From Phytopythium helicoides (Eukaryota; Oomycota; Peronosporomycetes; Pythiales; Pythiaceae): DNA of 64,000 nucleotides. The translations under genes were made by a program, and so were the position numbers. Location: contig JANFNE010000006.1 in NCBI GenBank assembly GCA_024867545.1, positions 310,001-374,000 of the forward strand. Reading direction: 5' to 3'. Under the pieces are notes generated by a model, which saw only the letters and a program-made list of their open reading frames with translations, made no database searches and was not told the origin of the DNA. This document shows, piece after piece, positions 10,831 to 21,500 of the stretch (position 1 is its first letter; each line of letters opens with the position of its first letter).

Positions 10831-13020
10831 TTACAGCACAGCGTATTTGTGACCGCCCTCGTGGATGAAGGTGACCGTCGGGACTACCATCCCGCAGCCG
10901 GTGGGATCTACCAAATGGTCACCATGGTTGTCCAGCTCCACATCTCCAGTTGAGGTGTACACTGGACAGCACGGAACTGTTCGACGAAGTGCAGCGACGC
11001 AGTCGTCACCTGCAAGCGCGCACTGCATCGCGGCATGTTGGTATTGTCGGCACAGCTCAGCAACAGCGTAGTGACCAGTCTTGGCTGCTAATGCTGAGGC
11101 TTCATCACCACGGTTGGTTCGAGCGAATGTATCAGCATCGTAGCGCATTAGTAGGTCGCACATGTCGTAGTTCCCCAACTCGGCTGCAATATGGAGTGGA
11201 GTCTTGCCGTTGAACGTGTTGGAAGTATTAACCCGTGCTCCGCGTTCGAGAAGCAGGGCCAAAATCGGAAGATCCTGGCAAGCTACAGCAACATGGACGG
11301 CGGAGACACTTCTGGCCGTGCTCTTGTTGACATCAGCGCCGGCGACAATAAGTTGCTGCACGAGACCAAGATCTCCTCCATGGATGGCAGATAGCAGTGG
11401 TGTCATTCCACGCAGATCACTCTGGTTGACATCAGCTCCTGCTGCGATAAGGAGCGCAACGACTCGATGGTGTCCTCCTCGACATGCAGTGTGGAGACAA
11501 GAGACACCATCCTCTTCGTTTGCCACATTTGGGTTGATTCCACGCCGCAGGATTGTGGCTACAGCATTCACATGACCAGTCTGGGATGCCATGTACAGGG
11601 CGTATTCCCAAGGACGCTGCATCCTTGCATCACTGCTCGAGCGGCGCCGACGACTCCAACTTGAAGTACGACGACGTGTGCTAGGAATACTTGCTTCCCG
11701 GTCATTTTCAGTACGACTGCGGCCGAAGACAAAGTGAAAATCCTCAAAGAAGGATCTCACAGAGCTTATACTGGTAGACTTGACCTGTAGTTTTGGAAGG
11801 TTCTGTTGTGTCTTTTGTTTTGGAAGCATGGGCTGAGTGAAATGGCGAGGCGAGCTGGAGCTTTCAGTGGTTGTGGAGGTGCTTCTCTTGCGGTAAAGCG
11901 TTGAGATGACTGGCGCAAATGGCATCGCCAGTTCGGGGGCTCTCTGCTCCTCCTCCTTCTCAATTTCCTCTTCGTCTAATTCAATCGGCATGGTCTCACC
12001 AAGGGACTCATCTTCATACTCTCCATCTTCATTGATGGTCTCCTCTGGCCAAGTGGGCAATTGCGGCACGAAGATGAAAGAATTTGATGTTTCTGAGTTG
12101 GTTGTTGGGCTGCATGGCACTGTGCTCGCGTCTGATGCATCAATCGGCAGATCTGCTGTCTCAATCTCGTCATCAATGTTATTGGAGTAGGAAGACTCGG
12201 CATCGGAGGTAGCAGTCTTGCTTGGCAGATTGAGCGGTACGGCAACTGGTCGGAAATGCTCCGCAGAAGCTAGCAATCGCTGATTCGCAGCGTTACTTGC
12301 TCGAATGTACGCCTCGGGTCCAACAAATCTCGTCAACAGATCGAGCACGACGCAACGCTCAGCAGCTTCTACCCTATCCAAGAGTGATAGTGGAAACTGG
12401 TCAAACTGAGCACGAAGTCGTACAAGAAAGAGCTCCAGAGAACTCCGTCGCGTATCCAAAAGTGCCTGTGTACTCTTCTTGATGATGAACTTGGACGGAA
12501 AGTTGTAAGTCTTGAGAAAGCTGTGGAGGCGCTCAAAGGGGCAGCAGAAGTTACTGCACAGGCATCCGGAAGCTGCGCTGAGATTCGTCCGTGTCATGGA
12601 GTTCTCTTCGGCTGTTGTGCTGTTAGGTGTTAACGAAGCGGTTGAGGCTGTCGAAGTGCTGCTAAAGCGGAGGGAAGCTCGAAATGATGATGACGAGCGG
12701 AGAGATGAGGTGGACGAGCTTGAAGAATTCGAGGATATAGAAGAGCGTGACCTCCGGTGTCGCCGTGATGTCTTGTTGTTATCATTCGATAGAGCTGCGG
12801 TAGCGGCTGCGAGTGCGTTTGGCGTCCTTGTGGCACGCTCCAAGTCCTTCCACAGCTTGCGAAACTCCGAGTAGGAGCGCAATGAGGTCACATAAGCTGC
12901 TGTCTGGCCTTGGCTGTACCGCGGAAGCTGGCGCTGCTTAAGCGCGAGTGCAAAGACGAATTTGCCATCGCGGAGGTCATAGTGAGGGATCTCGAGGTCA
13001 TACGACTGCAACCAGCTCAT
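10831..13020 (-). CDS. PX domain plus ankyrin-repeat protein
   Basis: A single exon gives 729 residues. The N-terminus reads as a PX phosphoinositide-binding domain (IPHYDLRDGKFVFALAL, then SLRSYSEFRKLWKDL), interrupted by a Ser-rich insertion (about residues 80-150) before its second half (RLHSFLKTYNFPSKFII, LELFLVRL). Acidic and Ser/Thr-rich linkers follow. About five ankyrin repeats occupy the C-terminal third, for example GVSCLHTACRGGHHRVVALL and GKTPLHIAAELGNYDMCDLL. This suggests a membrane-recruited adaptor on endosomes. The frame stays open upstream to 13332, but the ATG at 13020 directly precedes the PX fold. A CACACGCAG acceptor-like site and an initiator-like CATTCTTCCTTTT on the minus strand near 13155-13168 suggest the extra codons are leader sequence. 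Confidence 0.85.
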   Translation of the reverse strand: MSWLQSYDLEIPHYDLRDGKFVFALALKQRQLPRYSQGQTAAYVTSLRSYSEFRKLWKDLERATRTPNALAAATAALSNDNNKTSRRHRRSRSSISSNSSSSSTSSLRSSSSFRASLRFSSTSTASTASLTPNSTTAEENSMTRTNLSAASGCLCSNFCCPFERLHSFLKTYNFPSKFIIKKSTQALLDTRRSSLELFLVRLRAQFDQFPLSLLDRVEAAERCVVLDLLTRFVGPEAYIRASNAANQRLLASAEHFRPVAVPLNLPSKTATSDAESSYSNNIDDEIETADLPIDASDASTVPCSPTTNSETSNSFIFVPQLPTWPEETINEDGEYEDESLGETMPIELDEEEIEKEEEQRAPELAMPFAPVISTLYRKRSTSTTTESSSSPRHFTQPMLPKQKTQQNLPKLQVKSTSISSVRSFFEDFHFVFGRSRTENDREASIPSTRRRTSSWSRRRRSSSDARMQRPWEYALYMASQTGHVNAVATILRRGINPNVANEEDGVSCLHTACRGGHHRVVALLIAAGADVNQSDLRGMTPLLSAIHGGDLGLVQQLIVAGADVNKSTARSVSAVHVAVACQDLPILALLLERGARVNTSNTFNGKTPLHIAAELGNYDMCDLLMRYDADTFARTNRGDEASALAAKTGHYAVAELCRQYQHAAMQCALAGDDCVAALRRTVPCCPVYTSTGDVELDNHGDHLVDPTGCGMVVPTVTFIHEGGHKYAVL

Positions 13021-14012
13021 GATCGCTTCCAGTATCTGCGTGTGTGAAGAAGAGTTGAGATTGATGCGAGCGAGCTTCTCGCAGGCAGTGACGGGGCGTC
13101 GGCCGTTTTGAGGAGTCGATGGCAGGAGTAGAAGTGCCCGAAACGCCCTGCAGAAAAGGAAGAATGGAAAATGGCAACGGTCTCGAACGCAGCTTTGCTT
13201 CAACTGTCGCCGATGCCATCCACGGGTCTTGGTCGACAGATGGAAGAAAGCTGCGAGTCTTCTGTTGCAGTCGTGTGGTGACATGGTATCGGGCATATGG
13301 TCAAGTTGATACCGTAAGTTCGTGGGCTTCAACTGGGAAAGCTCGAAGATTCCTTCTTTCCTGATTGCTTCAACTCAGTCGTCACGCCCACGAAGGAAGA
13401 GCTGGTAGCGGTCTGTGTTGTCCTGATTGGGCGTCGTTTCTCGCGATTCGCAGTCGCCTGTCGATCGATAGAATATGCCTCCAGCGCCATTTTCGAGCCC
13501 AACGAAGGACAGGCGGAGATGCTGCATCCAACTCTGGGCCGGCGTCAAAACCTACGGTCGTGAGCACGCTGGCTGTCCGGAGTAAATGATCCAGCGCTCC
13601 GGACGGCAATAGAGACGATCGTAGACGGAGCTCATGGCACCAGAAGAAAAAAAAATCAACAACAATCATGCTGTCTAGATTACGAGAATGAAGACAGGCG
13701 AAAAATGGTCCGGCACAATGCATTTGATAAATTAAAGATGATACGAACTCAGGCAACCCAGCACCAGTAGCTGATCCAGTCGAGAGCTCTTGCCTATCTA
13801 CAAAGTAGCCTTTCGCTTCTTCCATTGCGTGTGGTCCGACCCCACACGAACGCTCGCTCGGCGACTGAAGTCGAAGAAAAGGACCTTTCGGTCTCTGCTG
13901 CGAGCCGCGTTCAATCGGCGCGAGTTGAAGTTGTCTGACTCGCGAGTCGCACGTGGCAGTACACGTTGCAGACGTTCCATTCCACTGACGCCTCAAGGGT
14001 CTATGGAGTAGT
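13021..14012. other. Intergenic gap between PX-ankyrin and START-FYVE genes
   Basis: About 1 kb holds the probable leader of the PX-ankyrin gene at its low-coordinate side and the 3' flank of the START-FYVE gene at the other. The open frames present have no recognisable domain and arginine-rich, biased composition. I see no gene here. Confidence 0.5.
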
Positions 14013-15986
14013 CTATGGAGCAACTGGCGGAAGAGAACGCGCGCTCAGGAACTGCCGGTCCATCTCGTCCTCGTCTTCGAGTGTCAAAGCCTGAAGCTGG
14101 GTCATCGCTGCAGCCGACTGGCTCAAGTGAGCCTCCGTGTTGAGTTTGGCGTACTGGTAGACGGTCTCAGCAGTGCTTCGGAGCGACGCGATCTGAGCTA
14201 GCATCGCCTCTTCTGAAGTCATGGCTGGTGCTGCGGTAGCCGCCCGAGCTCGAGATGGCATTGGAGTTATTGTTGGGATGTCGTCAAATATGTCCTCGCT
14301 CAAAGGAACCGAGCTGAGGCGTGGGAGGTTGTCAGCATCGACCAAGGTCACCTTGTGACCCATAGACGCTCGTCGAGTAGTGTTGGTGACCCCCGGTCCG
14401 TTCCCGTTGCTGCTACTCCCGCTTGTAGCTCCGCTCGATGCACGCTGGCGCATGCGGTCAGCGATCTCCAACTCAATGTCGTGGTCCAAGTCGCTGATGC
14501 TGTCGGCGCCGAGCTGGATCTGGTCGAGCGCATGTTTGGTGTACCGACGCTTTGTAGCGAGGTCAACTTCAGTGCCGCGGCGTGAAGCTCCCATAAGAGA
14601 CAGCGATCCCGACATGGACACGGAAGCCAACGGCGAAGCAAGCGACGCCAGGGTCCCGTCCTGACGCAGACGAGCTGCAACTTCTTGCCGTGCAATCTCA
14701 AACGTGTCGAGCTGAGAGGCGCGCGACAGACACGCCGAGCAGAACGCGAGTGTCTTGACGTCGATCTCCTTCCGGATTGGCCCGGGAAAGCTCACCTTTT
14801 TCTTGACGTGGCAGCTCCCGCACAGCGTGGTCTGGCACAGCGAGCAGCGAGATGCACGCTTGGAAAACAGCGAACCGAATTCCTTACTGCACACGGCACA
14901 AGTGCGGTTAGGCCCGCCAGCGGATGACCCGGAGGCCAAGGTCATGCCGGACACAAACGCGAGGTCTTCGCTCTCGTTCTCGCTCGTGCTGTTCCCACTG
15001 CCAGCGTTGCTCGCTCGACGCGTTGCTCGAGCTGCGTTGGTCTTTCGGCGCTGGCGCAGCAGCCACGCCAGCTTCTTGCCGAATGCGCAGTCGGTCACTT
15101 GTCCACAGTAAGTGAGTGTGTGGGCGGCCGACTGGATCGCGACTGCGTCAACGACCGATCCGCTCGGGTCGAAGTTACTTGTCATGAAGACGTCGACGGC
15201 GTCGTCGAACGGCAGCTGCTTGAAGAGGAAGCACGACGAAGTGCGTGCCCGCACGATCTTCTTGTCGAGAAGCGGTCCGTGGCCCGGCAGATGGACCGAG
15301 TGCATGACGAGGTATCCAATGCGCTCGAAGCGGGTCTCATCGCCGTCGACCGGTCGGTTGACAATGCCCGTGGCCTCCAGGAAGACCATGTCGCGCGGTC
15401 GAACTACGATGCTGATGCCCGGCGGGTTGCCAAGCACGAGCCACTTGATGCCGAGGAAGCGGAACGGGTCGCTGGGCGTAGGTCCCTGGATTTCGTAGAG
15501 CATCTCGGCGTCAAGCGCCTCGTCGGGTGTGTAGGATGCCTCCAGCAGCATGTCGGTCGCGTCGAACGTGGCCATGCCGTACATGACATCATCGAGCGTG
15601 CCCGGTATAGAGCCGACCTGCAGCAGCGTGGGGATGGACCAGTCCTCCGGTGGCGAGTCTAGCAGCCCGCGAGGTGGGGCCGGTGGTGCAGCGCCTGTGG
15701 CCGTAGCTGCGCGTCCACGCCGGATCGGCGGCGCGTCATCGGCAACGATGCTGGAGGAGGAGACCTGCCCCGTGGCCTTGAAGACCGTGAGTCGCTCTCG
15801 CTTCTTGACGGGCGTCCACATGGTGCGGTTGACGCGTCGCTGGTCATCGTAGTTGTATCGGTCGTACTCGTCCAGCGCCTTGGTGAGCAAAATGTGGGCC
15901 GTGCGCTCATACTCGGCGCTCTCGAGCTCCGAGAGCGTGAGCGGCGGGAAGAGGAACTCCTCGAGCGGGAAGCGCAGCGAGTTCAT
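14013..15986 (-). CDS. START-like and FYVE-type zinc finger protein
   Basis: A single exon of 657 residues starts MNSLRFPLEEFLFPPLTL, the typical opening of the expanded oomycete START-FYVE family. Residues about 60-310 form the START-like lipid-binding region (TWTPVKKRERLTVFK-like start, then LDDVMYGMATFDATDMLLEAS, IKWLVLGNPPGI, RDMVFLEATGI). A FYVE-type double zinc finger follows near 365-435 (CAVCSKEF, RCSLCQTTLCGSC, FCSACL). The canonical WxxD and R+HHC+ signatures are degenerate, so PI3P binding is uncertain. The C-terminal 200 residues are Ser/Ala-rich with a short helical end. These proteins are thought to be lipid-responsive adaptors; the exact role is unknown. Confidence 0.9.
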   Translation of the reverse strand: MNSLRFPLEEFLFPPLTLSELESAEYERTAHILLTKALDEYDRYNYDDQRRVNRTMWTPVKKRERLTVFKATGQVSSSSIVADDAPPIRRGRAATATGAAPPAPPRGLLDSPPEDWSIPTLLQVGSIPGTLDDVMYGMATFDATDMLLEASYTPDEALDAEMLYEIQGPTPSDPFRFLGIKWLVLGNPPGISIVVRPRDMVFLEATGIVNRPVDGDETRFERIGYLVMHSVHLPGHGPLLDKKIVRARTSSCFLFKQLPFDDAVDVFMTSNFDPSGSVVDAVAIQSAAHTLTYCGQVTDCAFGKKLAWLLRQRRKTNAARATRRASNAGSGNSTSENESEDLAFVSGMTLASGSSAGGPNRTCAVCSKEFGSLFSKRASRCSLCQTTLCGSCHVKKKVSFPGPIRKEIDVKTLAFCSACLSRASQLDTFEIARQEVAARLRQDGTLASLASPLASVSMSGSLSLMGASRRGTEVDLATKRRYTKHALDQIQLGADSISDLDHDIELEIADRMRQRASSGATSGSSSNGNGPGVTNTTRRASMGHKVTLVDADNLPRLSSVPLSEDIFDDIPTITPMPSRARAATAAPAMTSEEAMLAQIASLRSTAETVYQYAKLNTEAHLSQSAAAMTQLQALTLEDEDEMDRQFLSARSLPPVAP

Positions 15987-16501
15987 GCGCCGAGGCTTTT
16001 AGTCGCTGGGGACTCTGCTGCGAGCGAGGCGCGGGGACGACGAGAAGTGAATTGCGGTGGGGAGAAGAAGCGGCCGGTGGCTGCGACGACGCGACGCGGG
16101 AAGGCTGAGCTGGTGAGCTCGAGCGTCGATCGGCGAGTGAGTGGGACGTGAAGACTGAGCCTGCGGTTGGCGTTGGCAGAGGATGAGCGCGGTGGGGAGG
16201 AGGAGAAGTGCGCATTGGCGTGTACTGTAGGGCGCGAGCAGCTCCGAGGTGTCCGGTTTCTGTCTACAGCCCGAATCAAATGTATGAGTTCGGACACAAT
16301 TGATTACGTGTTTAGTCTTGATTTTAGTTTTTATTACTTTTATGGTCGTTATGTGACAGAATTGTGGAAAATTATTACTATAATGGTATTGAATGTGTAG
16401 ACTATTTTCAGAAAGAGGTCTTAGGAGCCATACTGAGCGCGAGTGTTTGGTGGTGATCAGACCGCCTCAAGGATTATTTGGTGCAGAGTGGGACTCGTGT
16501 A
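15987..16501. other. Promoter-side gap of the START-FYVE gene
   Basis: A GC-rich leader-like stretch (to about 16260) is followed by an AT-rich stretch (16300-16400). No gene is seen. It ends at the TA dinucleotide (16500-16501) that forms the left target duplication of the adjacent Tigger element. Confidence 0.5.
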
Positions 16502-16526
16502 CAGTCGTGCACCGCGTTTTCGACAC
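16502..16526 (+). repeat. Left terminal inverted repeat of Tigger element
   Basis: This 25-bp end pairs with the end at 17996-18020 with one mismatch, and is preceded by the TA duplication at 16500-16501. Confidence 0.88.
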
Positions 16527-16737
16527 CACTCATCCGCCATGACCTCTCTACGCTGATTATTCCATCATCCTGAGGTTTTTTCAAACCTATTGATATAGTG
16601 AAAATTGTGACTGGACCTCTACGGTAGTATACAGTAAATTGCAGAACACCGAGGAGGAATGACACGTCCACCCAGCCCGAGTTGTGCATCCATCAAATCG
16701 ACTTCAACAGCATTGAGATCCAGCATCATTTGTCAAG

Positions 16738-17925
16738 ATGACACCTCCGAACCACAGCAAGCGCATGAAGAAGAACTACATCACTCTGAGTATTGACGAG
16801 AAGCTCAAGCTGTGCGAGAAGGCGGCCACCGAGCCATCACTCAAGCCAGCAGAGCTTGGTCGCTGGGCGGGCCGAGAGTTCAAAAAGCCTCATGCGGTCC
16901 CACGGACCACCGTCATCGGCATTCTCAAGAAGGCACACGAGTACGAGAGCCACACGGGGCCCCTCGGTACCCGCAAGCGGCTGTGCAAGGCGAGGACGCG
17001 GCACTTTGATGCTCGCCTCTTGGACCTCATGGAGAGGTACAAGAGGTGGCACAAGGACGCCACGATCTCCGGGAAGACAGCACTGAAGATGGCACAGCGG
17101 TGTGATGGTGGAAATTGTTCGTGGACACGCGGCTGGTTGTACCGGTTCCAGCAACGCACTGGCATGTGGTTCGCCGAGCGCCATGGTGAGGCCGCGTCGG
17201 TCGACATGGAGGAGGTTGAGGCTGGACGGTCACATCTTCGAGCAATCATAGCCGAGTATGAGGCGTGCAACATATATAACATGGACGAGACGTCCTTCTT
17301 CTACGAGATGGAGCCGCGCGGCACATTGACGACAGACAAGAATATCAAAGGCAAGAAGACGAGCAAGAAGCGGATCACCATGGCTGTGGCTGCAAATGCT
17401 GATGGCAGCGATCGGCTGCCTCTCCTGTTCATTGGAAAGGCCAAAGTGCCTGTTCCCCTGCGCGGTCATGACGTTTTTGAGGAGCTTGGTGTCGAGTACA
17501 CCAGCAGCGGAAAAGCATGGATGAACACTGAGATCTTCCAGGACTGGTTGCTTGCGCTGAACGACGAGATGAAAAGCCAGCAGCGTCGCATCCTCCTGCT
17601 GGTTGATAACGTCTCAACACACAACAACGACAACCTCATGCTGTCGCACGTTCGACTGGAAAAGCTACCCCCAAACACAACTGCGGTGCTCCAGCCATGC
17701 GACCAAGGCATCATCAAAGCCGTGAAGGATCACTACCACGACACCAAGAGCAATGCCGAGCTTGAAGCGTTCTTCAACGGCGAGGAGTACTCCCCCGTGA
17801 ACATCTACTCTGCTATGAAGTATTGTGCTGAGGGGTGGCAACAGGTGTCATCCAAAACGATTCGAAATTGCTGGTCACACACTGGGCTGATCAACAAGAT
17901 GGATCTAGGCTTGATCCTCTCATAA
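16738..17925 (+). CDS. Pogo/Tigger transposase (DDD catalytic domain)
   Basis: The transposase has 395 residues with no stop or frameshift. The N-terminal third carries helix-turn-helix/CENP-B-like DNA-binding segments (ITLSIDEKLKLCEKA, then WTRGWLYRFQQRTGM). The DDE-1 catalytic core follows, with the first Asp in YNMDETSFFYE (D183), the second in LLLVDNVSTHN (D290) and the third in LQPCDQGIIKAVK (D322). The last two are separated by 31 residues, within the range for pogo-type enzymes. The protein is expected to act in the nucleus, binding the 25-bp ends and catalysing cut-and-paste transposition into TA sites. Host-domesticated relatives (jerky/CENP-B) exist, but the adjacent intact ends argue for a real transposon gene. 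Confidence 0.93.
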   Translation: MTPPNHSKRMKKNYITLSIDEKLKLCEKAATEPSLKPAELGRWAGREFKKPHAVPRTTVIGILKKAHEYESHTGPLGTRKRLCKARTRHFDARLLDLMERYKRWHKDATISGKTALKMAQRCDGGNCSWTRGWLYRFQQRTGMWFAERHGEAASVDMEEVEAGRSHLRAIIAEYEACNIYNMDETSFFYEMEPRGTLTTDKNIKGKKTSKKRITMAVAANADGSDRLPLLFIGKAKVPVPLRGHDVFEELGVEYTSSGKAWMNTEIFQDWLLALNDEMKSQQRRILLLVDNVSTHNNDNLMLSHVRLEKLPPNTTAVLQPCDQGIIKAVKDHYHDTKSNAELEAFFNGEEYSPVNIYSAMKYCAEGWQQVSSKTIRNCWSHTGLINKMDLGLILS

Positions 17926-17995
17926 TATCAATACTTTAGTTTGTTTTGCAACCTCTGCAATTTTTATTTACCTGAAAGAAACGATGTGTGCAACA

Positions 17996-18020
17996 GTGTC
18001 GAAAACGCGATGCACGACTG
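17996..18020 (-). repeat. Right terminal inverted repeat of Tigger element
   Basis: This is the reverse-complement partner of 16502-16526, followed by the TA duplication at 18021-18022. Confidence 0.88.
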
Positions 18021-18540
18021 TATCCATCGTCGGGTCCAGTTGCGTGAGACTTGAACCGATCGACTGGACCAAGCACCGTTTGCCGACGAGAAGCGAAGCC
18101 AACGTGGAGGATGTCCGCACTGTGACACTGCTCCGCTCCTTGGCGACACTGCCCCACATCTTGGCGACACTGCTTTTTGGCGCTTTCGCAGCGACCGCGT
18201 GGTGATGCTCGTCGTCAAGTGAGACCGTGGTGCACAAGTCCGATACGGTCGTGACGTGGCAATGGCGTGACATACGTCGAAGTGTGCGACGATCACCTTG
18301 CGGCGGTGCCACTGCGGGAACAAGTGATTCCTGCGCCTTCAGTCTTGCAGCATTGGTCCGCTGCTCGTGACTCATGGGTGCACGGTCCCACCGTTCTGCG
18401 CCACGCCAGTTGGCGGATCATCCAGACGCAAGGTATGGCTGGCCTGACGCCACATCATTTTTGGCCGCACGCATGGGCTGACGGAGTTGGCGTTCGAAGC
18501 AGACGCAGCCTTCGACGCGGCACAGACATCCAATTCCGAT
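18021..18540. other. Gap between transposon and membrane protein gene
   Basis: No supported gene. The stretch around 18115-18180 contains two copies of TTGGCGACACTG and one GTGACACTG, a short irregular tandem repeat. Confidence 0.4.
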
Positions 18541-21500
18541 CTAACGGGACGGCGGCGAGGTGGCTGCACGCGTCTCGAGCTCTGTAACGTCGGCAGGCAC
18601 CACCTCCGAGCGGCGGAAGACCTCGCACTCGGTGCCGTCGCTGTCGCTGTCGCTGTCGTCCCCATCTTGACCGCGGCCCAGGAGCGGCTCGCTCGGCAGC
18701 AGGATCTCGCCGCCACCTTTGCGCAGGACCTCGCGGCCGTCGCTTGTGCGCTTGGCCAGTCGCCATCCCTCGACGATGAGAGCGGCCTTGGACCACCCGC
18801 CGCGAGCCGTTCGACCAAGCACGCCGTACCGGTGCAGTGGTAGCTTCTGCTGCACGAGCGCAGCGATAACAGCGTCCTGCTCGTCTCGCTCGGCGTTCTG
18901 ATCGTCCGCCGTCACCTTGCGGCTGGCTCCGCTTTTGCCGCCAAAGCACAAGAACCGAATAGGCAATGGCCGCCAGAAGGCCACTACAGCGCTACTGATC
19001 GCCCCGAACGCGAGGGAAGAGCAAGTCGTGGCCGCGAGCCTCCTCGCGCGGTACTCGCTGTCGCTGCCGCCGTCCCGAGTCGCTAGCCGGCTGATGAGCA
19101 CGACTGCCAGTGCACCCCACTTGAGCCGCGCGATGGCATCGTGCTGCCAGTACATGGCCCCAACGAGCCAAGTACCAGTCTTGTCAGCTTGAGAGCCCCC
19201 AGTTCGTGAGGACAGAAACCTGGCAGACCAATTCCAAGGCTGTAGCCAGTCATTGGTCACCTCGAAGCCGACCTTCCAGACCCAGCTCATGCTTAGCGTC
19301 ACCAGAACGTCAATTACTGCCTTGCTTGGCTTGAACGAGGCAAAGTCCGGCAGGAAGATGTCGTCATCCGGTACGTGAAACGCAAGTACGAGTGGCACAC
19401 TTGCCGCTAGAAGCAGCAGTGATTGTGAGATCTTCAGCACTCCAGTGGCTTGGAGGCCAAGCTGCCTTGCCACCTGTGGCTCTAGTCTCGCAAACTCTTT
19501 AGTTGCGTCATACGCACGGCTAAGCTTGCGATGATACTTGGCGATTACAACCAATGCGAGCGTGTTCAGCAGCACGCACATGGACCAATTGCCAAGGAAG
19601 AATGAACGCATCGACTCGGATGACAGCGACTGGAATCGCACTCGTGTGCTCTTCGGCTCCAACATACAACGAGTGGTAGTGGTGAGAGCTCGCAAGTCGA
19701 CCATCGAGTAGCAGCGAGTTGAGGCCCGAAACTGGGATACTGTCGAGTTGAGCGGAGTACGTGGCGGCCAGAGCTTACGGAGACCAGCTGTAATAGCCGT
19801 GAATTTCCAATTCAAAGTCGGAGGTCCCCGTAGCTCGGTATCAACAGTCACAACGGAGCTCCCAACGATTTGGCTTCGTGCAATAAGAGGCGAAGACTCT
19901 ACTGTGGAGGTGCTGGTGTACATTTTGCTTGCCAGTGTTGGAATTTGATCGAGCAGATCGCTTAGACTTGAGACAAGACCTGTAGAAATCTTGGCATAGA
20001 TTTCATCAAGTGAGTCACTTGAGTTTACGACGTAGGATAGCGTGTTGGCAGGATTGTTGCCAATGCCGCTGACGCGACAATGGCGAGCATCAGGAAAATG
20101 CAGCACACCATTGCTGCTACCAGTAGCAAAGGCTTTGAACGAATCATCGAGCTCGCGATTGAGAAACCTGAGCGTATCATCCGCCCCGAACGCTTCCTTC
20201 ATGGCAAGCAATAGCGGTATCATTACCCACGCACTGCCATCGTCTTTGCGATTGAACTTGCCATTGCGAAATGGGATTCCGATGCGGTCACCGGCACCAA
20301 ACAGTGAATCACCAAACAATTCCTCGGTGTCGATATTTCGTAGCAACCACGTGCGGTGTCCTTCATCCACATCCCCCATAAACATGAGGTATGAGGCGGG
20401 CTTACTGGCTGCCACGAGAGCCAGGTAAGCAATTTTTGAGAGCACTTTGAACAACCCGCGATGACAACGAGTTTCTGGATTGTCATCAGTGACGATGTCA
20501 GTGGATACCGACTCGATCGTTAGATACGAGCTGAAGGCGCTGAAAGGCGCCGTGGTATTATCTGCCTCAAGGGCTTGGAACCATGCGGCGTAGCGTGCTT
20601 CTTGAATCCAATACGAGTCCACGGAGCTGGAGCTCGACAGTTCGGCAAGTGGAAAAACCATTGCACTCCCAGCACCAGCGTCGTCTTCTTGGAATGTGTT
20701 GATGCCAGCTCCAGCTGCTCCAAGAAGCGCGAATGACTGAAAATCGTACTCGACTCCATCTTGCGCTCGCTTTTCGAATGTGAAAACACTAACAAATCCA
20801 GGGAAGTAACTAAGATATTGGATCATTCGTAAGGATGACCCAGTGATTTGAGTGTTTGAAACACTACTGCGGTCAAGCTTGAAGCTCGCTTCAACAAACT
20901 TTCTTGAGGCCACAGGTAATAGCGACCCAAAAAATCGCGTGATCACGTTGTGGAGACGCCCCGTGCGTGCACCAGACGTGACAGAGATGTTGAATTCCCA
21001 CATTGGAGCAAGCACATCATCCACATCACTCGGAAGCTCCACAAGCGGTCCATCGGCAATGTTGTAGAGATCTAAGTCAGTCAAAACTTGCTGGATCTCA
21101 TGCAAAACAAGCGCGCGAGTATAGAATAGTGCGGCTGTGAGCTCACTGGCGATACAAGAATCAAGCATAGTACTCTCCATAATAGCTGCACGCACGGCGA
21201 CAATATAAGCGTCGCTTGCCATTAGCACGGGTACACTTGCATTTGTCGAAGAGACTCCAAAGGAGCTTGCAGTACCCGCAGGAAGTGCTTCACTCACGTC
21301 CTGGGTAAATGCCAGATCCTCGAGTGCACTTTTCCAGTCTCTCGAAGCCAGTACGGCGTTCATTGCCTGGGAGAAAAAGTCGACAACGTACAATAATCCT
21401 ACATTGTTCTGCAACCCAGATGCGCTCTCGCCCTTCAAAGCTCGCAAATCCACGTCTGTGATCTCGTAAAGTAGCGAGTCGATAGTTTGTCGGCCGTCGT

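Larger units (their letters stand above)
16502..18020 (+). mobile_element. Complete pogo/Tigger-type DNA transposon
   Basis: The element is 1519 bp. Terminal inverted repeats lie at 16502-16526 and 17996-18020: both begin CAGTCGTGCA reading inward and match at 24 of 25 positions (a single C/T difference at position 11). A TA dinucleotide flanks each end (16500-16501 and 18021-18022), the target duplication expected for Tc1/mariner/pogo elements, and CAGT is a common pogo/Tigger terminus. The single gene inside is an uninterrupted transposase. Intact ends, matching duplications and an unbroken coding region suggest a young, possibly competent copy. It lies between the START-FYVE promoter region and the 3' side of the 1239-residue membrane protein gene. 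Confidence 0.9.

Noticed and set aside
13382..14023. 213-codon open frame on the minus strand between PX-ankyrin and START-FYVE genes
   Set aside because: Arg/Leu-biased composition, a poly-Phe run and no recognisable domain; overlaps the end of the START-FYVE gene slightly. Most likely flanking sequence.
17968..18375. 135-codon minus-strand open frame
   Set aside because: It runs across the right end of the Tigger element, so its 3' part is transposon sequence; no domain is visible.
18541..18840. Plus-strand frame overlapping the membrane protein 3' end
   Set aside because: Shadow of the 1239-residue gene on the opposite strand.
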